Shown: one piece after another, positions 23,905 to 32,860 of the stretch
Numbering within the stretch: position 1 is the first letter of the stretch
How the letters are laid out: every line of letters begins with the position of its first letter
From: Olsenella_K sp036454645
Lineage (GTDB): Bacteria > Actinomycetota > Coriobacteriia > Coriobacteriales > Atopobiaceae
Direction: 5' to 3'
Length of the DNA: 43,470 nucleotides
Assembly (NCBI GenBank): GCA_036454645.1
Contig: JAZHSQ010000018.1
Location: forward strand, 1-43,470
Notes under the pieces: generated by a model
Told to the model about the DNA's origin: nothing
Database searches by the model: none
The model's input: the letters and a program-made list of their open reading frames with translations, nothing else
Translations under genes and position numbers: made by a program

Positions 23905-24948
23905 ATGGCGTTTTTCGACACAGTGTTCAGCGAGTACGGGGGAGACCTCGCCATCGACCTCGGCACGGCAAACACGCTCGTCTCCGCCAGGGGACAGGGC
24001 ATCGTCCTCAACGAGCCGTCTGTCGTCGCCATCGACAAGAACGAGGACCGCGTGCTGGCGGTCGGCGCGGACGCGAAGCGCATGATCGGCAGGACCCCCG
24101 GCTCGATCATCGCCGAGCGCCCGCTCAAGGACGGCGTCATCGCCGACTTCGACGTGACCGAGGTCATGATGCGCTACTTCATCGAGAAGGCGCGCCCCCA
24201 CCGCTACCCCTGGTCGCCGAGGCCCCGCGTCGTCATCTGCGTGCCCTCGGGCGTCACGTCGGTCGAGAAGCGCGCGGTCTTCGAGGCGACCATCCAGGCC
24301 GGCGCGCGCCAGGCCTACCTCATCGAGGAGCCGATGGCCGCCGCCATCGGGGCGGACCTGCCGATCGAGGACCCGACCGGCTCCATGGTCGTCGACATCG
24401 GCGGCGGCACGACCGAGGTCGCCGTCATCGCCATGGGCGGCATCGTCGTCTCCAAGTCCCTTCGCACGGCGGGCGACGAGTTCGACCAGACGATCCTCGA
24501 GCACGTCCGCGACGTGTACAACCTCGCCATCGGCGAGCGCACGGCCGAGGACATCAAGATCAAGGTCGGCTCCGCCGCGCCCCTCGCCGAGGAGCTCGAC
24601 GTCGAGGTGAACGGCCGCGACGTCATGAGCGGCATGCCCAAGACGGTCCGCATCGAGAGCGAGGAGATCCGCCGCGCCCTCGACAAGCCCCTCGACGAGG
24701 TCACGAAGACGGTGCGCGACGCGCTCGACGCGACCCCGCCCGACCTCGCGAGCGACCTCATGTACTACGGCATCCTCCTTACCGGCGGCGGCGGGCTCCT
24801 CCGCGGGCTCGACCAGAGGCTGAGGGACGAGACCGGCGTGCCCGTGAACGTGAGCCCCACGGCTCTCGAGAACGTCGTCAACGGCTGCGCTAAGGTCCTG
24901 GAGGCCAACGCGCTCTCGGGCGGCTTCGTACAGAGCGCGGGCCTGTAG
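23905..24948 (+). CDS. mreB: Rod shape-determining protein MreB
   Basis: The 347-residue actin homologue forms membrane-bound filaments that guide lateral wall synthesis. It has the actin-fold ATP motifs: phosphate-1 DLGTANTLV near residue 18, phosphate-2 VVDIGGGTTEVAVIA, and adenosine motif LLTGGGGLLRGLD. The hydrophobic start MAFFDTVFSE resembles the amphipathic membrane anchor. Length is typical. It is followed by mreC, mreD, PBP2 and rodA with gaps of 10-15 nt, so the whole elongation apparatus appears to be one operon. ATG at 23905 with AGGGAGC upstream. Confidence 0.97.
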   Translation: MAFFDTVFSEYGGDLAIDLGTANTLVSARGQGIVLNEPSVVAIDKNEDRVLAVGADAKRMIGRTPGSIIAERPLKDGVIADFDVTEVMMRYFIEKARPHRYPWSPRPRVVICVPSGVTSVEKRAVFEATIQAGARQAYLIEEPMAAAIGADLPIEDPTGSMVVDIGGGTTEVAVIAMGGIVVSKSLRTAGDEFDQTILEHVRDVYNLAIGERTAEDIKIKVGSAAPLAEELDVEVNGRDVMSGMPKTVRIESEEIRRALDKPLDEVTKTVRDALDATPPDLASDLMYYGILLTGGGGLLRGLDQRLRDETGVPVNVSPTALENVVNGCAKVLEANALSGGFVQSAGL

Positions 24949-24963
24949 GGCAGAGGGTGGTCT

Positions 24964-26058
24964 ATGCCTAGGATGGGGGGTTCGAAGCCTCGTAGCACCA
25001 GCGGCTTCAGGAGGACCGAGACGAACAGCGGGGCCGGCCTCGCGACCGTCCTGCTCGTCGTGGTCTCGCTCTTCATGTTCACGCTGAGCAGCCAGGAGGC
25101 GGGGTCGGGCTTCTTCACCGGCGCGAGGTCCGTCTTCGGGGTCGTGACGACGCCCGTGCGCTACGTGGGCGCGCTCGCGAGCATGCCGTTCAACGGAATG
25201 TCGAACGTCTTCCGCAACCTCACGGCCGACGAGCAGACGCTCTCGGACCTCAAGGCGGAGAACGCGAGCCTAAAGTCGAAGAACGCCGAGCTCGAGGAGG
25301 CGCAGCAGACGGCGAGCAGGCTCGAGCAGCTCCTGAACGTCCAGAGCAGCTACAACCTCACCTCGGTCGCGGCCTCCGTCATCGGCTCGTCGGCGGACTC
25401 CTGGAGCGACACCATCACGATCGACAAGGGCTCGTCCGCCGGGCTGGCGGTCGGGATGTGCGTCGTCGACGCCAACGGCGCCGTAGGCCAGATCTCGGAG
25501 TGCTCGCCGACCTCCTCGACCGTGCGGCTCCTGAGCGACGAGAACTCCTCCATCTCCGCGATGGTGCAGTCCAGCCGCGCCCAGGGCATGATCGAGGGCT
25601 CGCCGGACGGGACCGTCAGGCTTTCGCTCATCAGGCTCGACCAGACGGTCAACGTGGGCGACACCGTCGTGACGAGCGGGCTGGGCGGCGTCTTTCCCAA
25701 GGGGCTCCCGGTCGGCGAGGTGACGAGCGTATCCAAGGCTGCCGGCGCCCTCTACTACACGATCGAGGTGAAGCTCTTCGCGAGCCCCGAGAACCTCGAG
25801 GAGGTCCTCGTGGTCACCTCGCTCTCGAGCGACCAGCAGGCCACCGAGAGCGACATCGCCGAGGCGGACGCGCAGGAGTCGGGCTCGACGCAGGAGTCCT
25901 CGGGCTCGGCCTCGCAGGGCGCATCCTCCGGCGGCTCGGCGTCGTCGGGTGGCGCGGGCTCGTCCGCGTCGTCGTCGTCAAACGGCTCCACCACGACGGA
26001 CGGCACGCAGGCGCAGATGGGGTCCGCCACCTCGTCCGGCTCCTCGAACCAGGGATAG
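24964..26058 (+). CDS. mreC: Rod shape-determining protein MreC
   Basis: The 364-residue protein is MreC: one N-terminal membrane helix (LATVLLVVVSLFMFTL), a coiled-coil (about 88-120, LSDLKAENASLKSKNAELEE, quoted as its core), and the extracytoplasmic beta domain with SADSWSDTITIDKGSSAGL and VVTSGLGGVFPKGLPVGEV. It links MreB filaments to PBP2 in the periplasm-like space. After ~300 the chain turns into a ~60-residue Ser/Gly/Ala/Thr-rich low-complexity tail, which is unusual in length and may be a flexible wall-spanning segment. It starts 15 nt after mreB and is followed by mreD after 13 nt. Confidence 0.95.
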   Translation: MPRMGGSKPRSTSGFRRTETNSGAGLATVLLVVVSLFMFTLSSQEAGSGFFTGARSVFGVVTTPVRYVGALASMPFNGMSNVFRNLTADEQTLSDLKAENASLKSKNAELEEAQQTASRLEQLLNVQSSYNLTSVAASVIGSSADSWSDTITIDKGSSAGLAVGMCVVDANGAVGQISECSPTSSTVRLLSDENSSISAMVQSSRAQGMIEGSPDGTVRLSLIRLDQTVNVGDTVVTSGLGGVFPKGLPVGEVTSVSKAAGALYYTIEVKLFASPENLEEVLVVTSLSSDQQATESDIAEADAQESGSTQESSGSASQGASSGGSASSGGAGSSASSSSNGSTTTDGTQAQMGSATSSGSSNQG

Positions 26059-26071
26059 ATAGGGAGGGGAC

Positions 26072-26620
26072 ATGCAGAATAAGGACGCGAACAGGAGCAG
26101 GTACGGCAACATAGCGCTGGCCGCGCTCTGCTTCGTGCTGCAGCTCGCCCTCGCACCCAACCTCTCGCTCGGCTCCGGCCGCCTCAACTTCGCGGTCATC
26201 TTCGCGTTCTGCATCTCGCTGCTCGTCGGCGGACGCAGGGGGGTCGTCTACAGCTTCTTCGCGGGGCTCGTGTTCGACCTCTCCACGACGGGCCCGGTGG
26301 GCCTGATGGCGCTGCTCCTGACGGTCACCTCCTACGTGCTCGGGCTCGAGGAGCGCAACCGCTTCTCGGACGGCTCGGCGGCGTGCCTCTCGAGCTTCGC
26401 GATCTCCTCCTTCGCGGTCATCTTCCTCTACCACCTGGCGATGCTGGGGATGGGCCAGGCCGAGTCGCTCTTCGACGCCCTGTTGATGCGGACGCTTCCC
26501 TCCTACGCCCTGACCTTCGTCGCCTACCTGTTCTTCAACCACCACTTCACCAAGGACGCCGCCGGCGGCGTGAGCGCGCGGCCCCGCCGCGGGTCCCACT
26601 ACAGCGTGAAGGGGCTCTAG
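26072..26620 (+). CDS. mreD: Rod shape-determining protein MreD
   Basis: The 182-residue protein is highly hydrophobic with about five membrane helices, for example IALAALCFVLQLALAP, and LLVGGRRGVVYSFFAGLVFDL where the family's GxxxGFxxGLxxDL-like motif appears. It is a small integral membrane member of the elongasome. The basic C-terminal tail (ARPRRGSHYSVKGL) should be cytosolic. The start ATG has GGGAGGGGAC upstream. It sits between mreC and the PBP2 gene with gaps of 13 and 9 nt. MreD sequences are weakly conserved, so position adds much of the certainty. Confidence 0.92.
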   Translation: MQNKDANRSRYGNIALAALCFVLQLALAPNLSLGSGRLNFAVIFAFCISLLVGGRRGVVYSFFAGLVFDLSTTGPVGLMALLLTVTSYVLGLEERNRFSDGSAACLSSFAISSFAVIFLYHLAMLGMGQAESLFDALLMRTLPSYALTFVAYLFFNHHFTKDAAGGVSARPRRGSHYSVKGL

Positions 26621-26629
26621 GGTGGTAGC

Positions 26630-28675
26630 GTGATGGCGCTCCGGGTCCTCCTCATAGTGCTTGTCGCCGCCCTCGTCGTGGCGGGCGTGCTCGCCTTCGT
26701 CTTCCACAGCAAGGGCGACGCCCGCTTCACCTTCGACATCGGCGGCGCCGCGCCAAAGGCGTCCGGCGGCACGGACGGCTCCGGCGCCTCGAGCATCAAG
26801 GGGCGCCTCGTGGGCCTGGGAGGCGTCATCGCCGGCGTGTTCGTCGTCCTCATCGGCAGGCTCTGGTCGATGCAGCTCCTCTCGGGCGACGAGTACACGA
26901 GCCAGGCGGAGTCGAACCGCACGAGGACGATCTCGCTCTCCGCCCCGCGCGGGCGCATCCTCGACCGCAACGGCGTCGAGATCGTCTCCAACCGGCCCAG
27001 CCTGACCGTCGTCGCGGACCCGGACGTCGCGAACGACGACGTGGAGCTCCAGCTCCTCGGCAACCTCATCGGCATGCCCTACATGGCGGTCAAGCGCAAC
27101 ATCGAGGACCAGACCCAGGGCGCGCAGGCCTCGAGGACGGTCGCGCGCGACGTCTCCCGCCGCGTCGTCGCCTACATCGGGGAGCACCCCGACCTCTTCG
27201 ACGGCGTGACCATCGAGGAGCGGACGGTGCGCTACTACCCGCTCGGCAGCCTCGCCTCCCACGTGGTGGGCTACACCGGCACGGTCACGACCGAGCAGCT
27301 CAAGGCCTCGCAGGAGAACGAGGACGAGGGCGCCATCAAGTACCAGACCGGCGACACCGTGGGCCAGGCGGGCGTGGAGTACCAATACGAGAGCGTCCTG
27401 CAGGGCGTCAGGGGCGAGCAGGTGGTCTACGTCGACGCCAACGGCAACGTCCTCGACTACTCATCCACGGTCGCGCCGCGCAGCGGCTCGGACGTCGTCC
27501 TCACGCTCGACGCGAACCTCCAGAAGGCCGCGGAGGCCGCGCTCGACTCGGTGATCAAGGCGCTCCGGGGCTCGGTGAGCGCGGAGTGCAAGTCCGGCTC
27601 GGTCGTGGTGCTCGACGCGACCAACGGCGAGGTGCTCGCGATGGCGAGCCGTCCGAACTTCTCGCCCAACATCTTCGTTGGCGGCATCTCCAACGACGAC
27701 TGGGAGAGCCTCGGGTCGGAGGAGAACGACTACCCGCTGGTCAACCGCGCCATCTCGGGCACCTACCCCTCCGCGTCGACCATCAAGCCGCTGACCACCT
27801 TCGCGGCGCTCGACGACGGGATCGCCACGCCCTCCTCGACCTACTACTGCGCGGGCTGGTGGACGGGCCTGGGGCAGTCTGCGGGCAAGTGGTGCTGGCA
27901 GAAGACCGGGCACGGCACGATGACCCTCCAGACCGGCATCACCTACTCCTGCGACGTCGTCTTCTACGAGATCGGCAAGGGCTACTACCTCGCCTCGTCC
28001 AACAACGACGGCATGCAGGAGAAGTTCCGCGCGTACGGGCTCGGCTCCGTCGAGGGCATCGACCTGCCGGGGGAGAGCGCGGGACGCGTGCCCGACGCCG
28101 CCTGGAAGTACGACTACTACAGCTCCTACTCGGAGGACGACCGCCAGTGGAAGGGCGGCGACTACGTCAACCTCTCCATCGGCCAGGGCGACCTGCTCGT
28201 GACGCCGCTGCAGATGGCGTGCGCGTACGCCTCGATCGCCAACGAGGGCGACGTCTGGACCCCGCACGTACTCAAGTGCGTGAAGTCCTCGACCGGCACG
28301 GGCTCGGTGATCGAGTACAAGCCCAGCGTGCTCAGGACCTGCGAGGAGGACGACGCCTACCGCAAGCTCGTCGAGGACGGACTCGTCGGCGTGATCACGG
28401 AGGAGTCCGAGTACCAGACCAAGCACTTCTCGGGGCTGCCCGTCTCCGTTGCGGGCAAGTCGGGCACGGCCGAGAGGAGCGGCCACCAGCCGACGGGCTG
28501 GTTCGTGGTGTACGCGCCCGCGGACGACCCCAAGTACGTCATCGCGAGCGCCCTCGAGAACGCTACCTGGGGCGGCTACTCCGCGATGTACGTGGTCAGG
28601 GACGTCCTCGGCGCCATCTACAACACCCCCGACGACGAGCTGCAGGTCATGGCGGGGATCACCTCGGGCGACTAG
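26630..28675 (+). CDS. mrdA: Penicillin-binding protein 2 (elongasome transpeptidase)
   Basis: The 681-residue class B PBP cross-links peptidoglycan along the cell side. Active-site motifs: STIK with Ser383, SCD in YSCDVVFYEIG, and KSGT at 610-613. The N-terminal pedestal domain starts with APRGRILDRNGVEI. The odd feature is the N-terminus. An extra hydrophobic helix (~5-26) and a ~30-residue Gly/Ser-rich linker precede the usual helix (~60-79) and the typical RLWSMQLLSGDEY. With two helices, the N-terminus must lie outside for the catalytic domain to be exported. Start is GTG at 26630, or ATG at 26633. It partners RodA, encoded 9 nt downstream. Confidence 0.95.
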   Translation: MMALRVLLIVLVAALVVAGVLAFVFHSKGDARFTFDIGGAAPKASGGTDGSGASSIKGRLVGLGGVIAGVFVVLIGRLWSMQLLSGDEYTSQAESNRTRTISLSAPRGRILDRNGVEIVSNRPSLTVVADPDVANDDVELQLLGNLIGMPYMAVKRNIEDQTQGAQASRTVARDVSRRVVAYIGEHPDLFDGVTIEERTVRYYPLGSLASHVVGYTGTVTTEQLKASQENEDEGAIKYQTGDTVGQAGVEYQYESVLQGVRGEQVVYVDANGNVLDYSSTVAPRSGSDVVLTLDANLQKAAEAALDSVIKALRGSVSAECKSGSVVVLDATNGEVLAMASRPNFSPNIFVGGISNDDWESLGSEENDYPLVNRAISGTYPSASTIKPLTTFAALDDGIATPSSTYYCAGWWTGLGQSAGKWCWQKTGHGTMTLQTGITYSCDVVFYEIGKGYYLASSNNDGMQEKFRAYGLGSVEGIDLPGESAGRVPDAAWKYDYYSSYSEDDRQWKGGDYVNLSIGQGDLLVTPLQMACAYASIANEGDVWTPHVLKCVKSSTGTGSVIEYKPSVLRTCEEDDAYRKLVEDGLVGVITEESEYQTKHFSGLPVSVAGKSGTAERSGHQPTGWFVVYAPADDPKYVIASALENATWGGYSAMYVVRDVLGAIYNTPDDELQVMAGITSGD

Positions 28676-28684
28676 GAGGCAGGA

Positions 28685-29914
28685 GTGGCAGATAACTCGG
28701 CCGTGAGGGGCCTCGGCTCGGCGCTCGGATCGATCGGGTCGGCGCTCGAGTCCGCGCTCACCAGGCTCGGCATGCAGAGCACCAGGCTCCAGCGTCGCGG
28801 TTGGCTCGGTGGCTTCTACCTCGCCGAGCTCGTCCCCAACCTGCTCGTCGTGGCGTTCGGCGCCGTCGTCATCTGGTCCGCCTCGCTCACCATCAGCGAC
28901 GCCTCCTTCCCGCGGCACATGGCCGGCATCGCGATCGGCCTCGTGGTCGCCGCCCTCGTGTGGCGCTACGACTACCGGCAGCTCGCGGGCATGACGAAGG
29001 CGCTCTTCGTGCTCGACGTGGTTCTCATGCTGATGCCCTCCATACCGGGCCTCGGCTACAGCGCGCTCGGCATGACCGGCTGGGTCTCCATACCCGTCAT
29101 CGGCCTCAGGTTCCAGCCCTCGGAGATATCGAAGCCGGTGACCATCCTGCTCATGGCCGCCCTCACCTCCGAGTACAACGGCAAGATCGACACGCTGGCG
29201 GACTACCTCAAGCTCTGCGGGGCGCTCCTCGTCCCGTTCCTGCTGATCCTCACCCAGCCCGACCTCGGCACGGGCCTTATCGTGCTCGTCACGGGGGCCA
29301 CGATCATCATCTGCGGCGGCGCGAAGAGGAGCTGGGTGCTCGTGACCATAGCCCTGATCGTGGTGGGGGCGGCCCTGGTCGTCGTGACGTCGATGAGCGA
29401 CGGGCTTCCTCACGTCCTGAAGCAGTACCAGATAAACCGCCTCGTGGTCTTCATGGACCCGTCGGTCGACCCGACGGGCGACGGGTACAACCTGCAGCAG
29501 GCGAAGATCGCCGTCGGGTCGGGGGGCCTGCTCGGCAAGGGCATCGGCAACGCGAGCCAGGCGGGGAGCGGATTTTTGCCCGAGGCGCACACGGACTTCG
29601 TGTTCGCACTGCTCTCCGAGGAGTTCGGCTTCGTGGGCGCCCTCGTCCTGCTGCTCCTCTTCGCCTGCATGCTCTTCTCCACCATCAGCCTCGCGATGCG
29701 CCTCGAGAACACCTTCGGGAGGCTGGTGCTCGTGGGGGTCGTGGCGATGTGGGGCTTCCAGATCCTGCAGAACATCGGGATGTGCATCGGCATCATGCCG
29801 ATCACGGGCATCCCGCTGCCGTTCGTGAGCTTTGGCTCGTCTTCGATGATCTCGCAGCTCGCCTCCATGGGCCTCATCCAGTCCGTGTGGCGCTACCGCA
29901 CGAAGGCGGGCTAG
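28685..29914 (+). CDS. rodA: Rod-shape SEDS glycosyltransferase RodA
   Basis: The 409-residue SEDS-family polymerase makes glycan strands in complex with the class B PBP encoded just upstream. About ten membrane helices are evident. Family motifs: RFQPSEISKP, QPDLGTGLIVL, the catalytic-region block HTDFVFALLSEEFGFVGA, and GIPLPFVSFGSSSMIS near the end. An ~45-residue hydrophilic/amphipathic leader (GSALGSIGSALESAL) precedes the first helix, longer than in most RodA proteins. GTG start at 28685 behind GGAGGCAGGA. It closes the mre operon; a GC hairpin follows. Confidence 0.95.
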   Translation: MADNSAVRGLGSALGSIGSALESALTRLGMQSTRLQRRGWLGGFYLAELVPNLLVVAFGAVVIWSASLTISDASFPRHMAGIAIGLVVAALVWRYDYRQLAGMTKALFVLDVVLMLMPSIPGLGYSALGMTGWVSIPVIGLRFQPSEISKPVTILLMAALTSEYNGKIDTLADYLKLCGALLVPFLLILTQPDLGTGLIVLVTGATIIICGGAKRSWVLVTIALIVVGAALVVVTSMSDGLPHVLKQYQINRLVVFMDPSVDPTGDGYNLQQAKIAVGSGGLLGKGIGNASQAGSGFLPEAHTDFVFALLSEEFGFVGALVLLLLFACMLFSTISLAMRLENTFGRLVLVGVVAMWGFQILQNIGMCIGIMPITGIPLPFVSFGSSSMISQLASMGLIQSVWRYRTKAG

Positions 29915-29920
29915 GGCCAG

Positions 29921-29938
29921 CGCCGGCTGGCGCCGGCG
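29921..29938 (+). terminator. GC hairpin after rodA with two alternative folds
   Basis: CGCCGGC-TGGC-GCCGGCG forms a perfect 7-bp stem. An overlapping alternative (GCCAGC-GCCG-GCTGGC, 29916-29931) excludes it. No U-run follows (GACGGACGTTGCGTTAG). It lies just after the rodA stop and may end or attenuate the mre transcript. Confidence 0.35.
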
Positions 29939-29996
29939 ACGGACGTTGCGTTAGAGTAGTGACCTCGAATCACCGTCTTCCACTGCGAGGTGTGCG

Positions 29997-30992
29997 ATGG
30001 CAAGAAACGTCTCCTTCGGGCGCGTGGCCGAGCTCTTCGGCAGCGCCCTCAAGGCGCGGGGCAGCGTCTCCGGCGCGCTCGGCGTCTCCGTGCTGGTGGC
30101 CGACGACGCCCCCGCCTGGCTCGTGGCCGCGGTGCGCGACAGCCTCCTCCCCGAGCAGGAGGGGGCCCAGGTCCGCGTGGCGCGGCTCGCCGCGGGGACG
30201 GAGCTCGCCCAGGCGGACCTGGCGCTCGTCTGCGTGGGGCCCGCCGAGGCGGGGGAGGACGAGGCCGTGCGCGCCTATGCCTCCTCCGGCATCCCCGTCT
30301 GCGTCGTGGCCGAGTCCTCGCTCGACGCCCCGGGGGTCGAGCTGCCGGAGGCCCTCGCGCCCTACGCGTCGCTCGTGGCCGCCTCCGACGCGCCTGCCCT
30401 CCTCGAGAAGCTCGCGGACTGGGTGCTCGACAGCGCGCCCGACCCGATCTGCGCCGCCGCGAACTTCCCCTTCTGCCGCGACGCCGAGGTGGCCCGCCTC
30501 ACCAACCGCTGCGCCTTCGAGAACGCGGCCGTGGGCGCGGTGGACCTCGTGCGCGGCGCCGACCTCCCGATCATGGCCTCCAACCAGGCGAAGCTCGTGC
30601 TCGACATAGCGGCTGCCATGGGCTCGTCGCCAGACGCGCTCACGGCTGCCGAGCTCGCGGGCGTCGTGGGCGCCGCCTTCGCCTACCGCGGGGTCGCCCG
30701 CGTCGCCTGCAGGGGCGTGGGGCCGCTCGCCTTCCTCGTGAGGGCCGCGGTCGCCTACGGCGGCACCGCGCTCACGGGCTACGTGGCCTCGCAGCTCGCG
30801 GAGGGCGGCGTGGGAGCCCTCGTCGAGTCGGCCGCAGCGGGCGCGCGCGAGGTCGCGCTCAGGGCGGCGGAGGCCGCCTCAGGGGCGCGCGCGAGGGCCA
30901 GGGGCACGGACGGCGCGGCTCCCGCGGCGGCGCTCCCCGGTCGCCCGGAGGACGCCGCCGGCTACGTAACCTACTCCCGGGGCGAGAAATGA
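29997..30992 (+). CDS. DUF697-like protein of unknown function
   Basis: The 331-residue protein has an N-terminal alpha/beta part (VSVLVADDAPAWLVAAV, then LALVCVGP and GIPVCVVAE). Next comes a hydrophobic segment typical of DUF697-like/YcjF-related proteins: GAVDLVRGADLPIMASNQAK, then LVLDIAAAMG and a long hydrophobic helical hairpin (LAGVVGAAFAYRGVARVACRG). The C-terminus is Ala/Arg-rich and probably disordered. The strand spacing in the N-terminal part is reminiscent of a small GTPase-like or receiver-like fold, but no P-loop is visible. It is translationally coupled (ATGA) to the radical-SAM gene downstream. No function is established; assignment to DUF697 is by eye only. Confidence 0.55.
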   Translation: MARNVSFGRVAELFGSALKARGSVSGALGVSVLVADDAPAWLVAAVRDSLLPEQEGAQVRVARLAAGTELAQADLALVCVGPAEAGEDEAVRAYASSGIPVCVVAESSLDAPGVELPEALAPYASLVAASDAPALLEKLADWVLDSAPDPICAAANFPFCRDAEVARLTNRCAFENAAVGAVDLVRGADLPIMASNQAKLVLDIAAAMGSSPDALTAAELAGVVGAAFAYRGVARVACRGVGPLAFLVRAAVAYGGTALTGYVASQLAEGGVGALVESAAAGAREVALRAAEAASGARARARGTDGAAPAAALPGRPEDAAGYVTYSRGEK

Positions 30993-32860
30993 GGGTGGCG
31001 AGGGAGGACCTCTTCCACCGTATCGAGCCGCTGCTCACGCGCGTCGACAAGCCGGCGCGCTACCTCGACCACGAGTGGGGCGCCATGGAGGAGCAGGACG
31101 GGCCGTTCCACGTCTGCATGGTCTACCCCGACGTGTACGAGGTGGGGCAGCCGAACCTCGCCGTCGCGATCCTCTACGACGTGCTGAACCGGCAGGAGGG
31201 CGTCTCGTGCGAGCGCGCCTACCTGCCCTGGGTTGACATGGCGGACCTCATGCGCCGGGAGGGCGTGCCGCTGGTCGCCCTCGAGAGCTCGGCGCCGCTG
31301 GCGAGCTTCGACGTCGTGGGCTTCACGCTCGCGCACGAGATGGCCTGCACCAACGTCGTCGAGGCGCTCGACCTCGCTGGGATTCCCGTGAGGGCGGAGG
31401 AGCGCGACGAGGACGACCCCTTCGTCATCGGCGGGGGCCCCTCGGTCTGGAACTGCGAGCCCGTGGCGCCCGCCTTCGACGCGATCCTCCTGGGCGACGG
31501 CGAGGAGGCCATCGTGGAGGTGGTCGACTGCGTGCGACGCGGCCGCGAGCGGGGCGCGTCGAGGTGGCAGGTCCTTCTCGACCTCGCGCGCGTCCAGGGC
31601 GTCTACGTCCCCTCGCTCTACGAGGTGGTCGTCGACGAGACCTCCACGCGCTGGGGCTACGCCCGCCCCAAGGAGGGCACGGGGGCGCCCGCGCGCGTCC
31701 TCAAGCGCTGCCTGCAGGACCTGTCGGCGACCGACCCCGGCTACCAGAGGATCGTCCCCTACATGGGGATCGTCCAGGACCGGCTCGCCGTGGAGGTGCT
31801 GAGGGGCTGCGCGCGGGGGTGTCGCTTCTGCCAGGCTGGCATGACCTACCGTCCCGTTCGCGAGCGCCCGGCGGAGCAGGTCGTGGAGGCCTGCGAGAGG
31901 GGCCTCGAGGCGACGGGCTTCGACGAGTGCTCGCTCTCCTCGCTCTCGACGACCGACCACTCCCAGTGCCGCGAGATGCTGCAGGCGCTCGATGCCGACC
32001 TCGCGGACAGGGGCGTCAAGGTCTCGATTCCCTCGCAGCGCATGGACTCCTTCGGCGTGGAGATGGCGGCCGCCGTGGGCGCCTCGCGCAAGGCGGGCCT
32101 CACCTTCGCGCCCGAGGCCGGCTCGCAGCGCCTGCGCGACGTGATCAACAAGAACGTGACCGAGCAGGACATCGAGCAGGCGGCGCGCAACGCCTTCTCC
32201 GCGGGCTGGCGCCGAATGAAGCTCTACTTCATGATGGGCCTTCCCACCGAGACGGACGAGGACGTCGTCAAGATCTCGGAGTGCGCCGAGCGCGTCTGCC
32301 AGATAGGCAGAGAGGTGCTCGGGAGGCGCTCGGGCGTCTCCGTCAGCATCTCCGTCGCGGTCTTCGTGCCCAAGGCGCACACGCCGTTCCAGTGGTTCGG
32401 CCAGCTGCCCCTCGACGAGGTCGTGAGGCGACAGCAGCTCCTCCTCCACTCGACGCCGGACCGCGCCGTGAGGATCTCCTACCACGACGCGCGAACCTCC
32501 CAGGTGGAGGCCGCCCTCTCCAAGATGGGGCGGCGCGGCTTCGACCTCGTGATGGAGGCGTGGCGGCTGGGCTGCCGCTTCGACGCCTGGTCCGACCAGT
32601 TCTCCTACGAGCGGTGGTGCGAGGCTGCGCGCAACGTCGGCGTGGACCTCGCCGAGACCGCCTCGGAGTCCTTCGACCATGCGCTCAGGCTGCCCTGGGA
32701 GCACACCTCGCCCGGTGTCTCGAGGGGCTTCCTCGAGCGCGAGTGGCGCAGGGCGGCGCGCGGCGTGACGACCGAGGACTGCACCAGGGAAAGCTGCGTG
32801 GGCTGCGGCGTCTGCCCGACCCTGGCGGTCCGCAACGACCTGGCGGGTGATCGCTCGTGA
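30989..32860 (+). CDS. B12-binding-like radical SAM protein (TIGR03960 type)
   Basis: The 623-residue protein starts with an N-terminal segment (EPLLTRVDKPARYLDHEWG) and a cobalamin-binding-like alpha/beta domain (VCMVYPDVYEVGQPNLAVAI). The radical-SAM barrel follows with C274-X3-C278-X2-C281 in GCARGCRFCQAG. Later motifs KAGLTFAPEAGSQRLRDVIN and FMMGLPTETDEDV are typical. The C-terminus carries a further cysteine cluster (CTRESCVGCGVC) that could hold another metal or cluster. This matches the TIGR03960 family, usually encoded beside the TIGR03936 (DUF2344) protein and the L21/L27 genes, as here. Its substrate is unknown. Start ATG overlaps the upstream gene, and the end overlaps the next gene (GTGA). 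Confidence 0.88.
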   Translation: MRVAREDLFHRIEPLLTRVDKPARYLDHEWGAMEEQDGPFHVCMVYPDVYEVGQPNLAVAILYDVLNRQEGVSCERAYLPWVDMADLMRREGVPLVALESSAPLASFDVVGFTLAHEMACTNVVEALDLAGIPVRAEERDEDDPFVIGGGPSVWNCEPVAPAFDAILLGDGEEAIVEVVDCVRRGRERGASRWQVLLDLARVQGVYVPSLYEVVVDETSTRWGYARPKEGTGAPARVLKRCLQDLSATDPGYQRIVPYMGIVQDRLAVEVLRGCARGCRFCQAGMTYRPVRERPAEQVVEACERGLEATGFDECSLSSLSTTDHSQCREMLQALDADLADRGVKVSIPSQRMDSFGVEMAAAVGASRKAGLTFAPEAGSQRLRDVINKNVTEQDIEQAARNAFSAGWRRMKLYFMMGLPTETDEDVVKISECAERVCQIGREVLGRRSGVSVSISVAVFVPKAHTPFQWFGQLPLDEVVRRQQLLLHSTPDRAVRISYHDARTSQVEAALSKMGRRGFDLVMEAWRLGCRFDAWSDQFSYERWCEAARNVGVDLAETASESFDHALRLPWEHTSPGVSRGFLEREWRRAARGVTTEDCTRESCVGCGVCPTLAVRNDLAGDRS

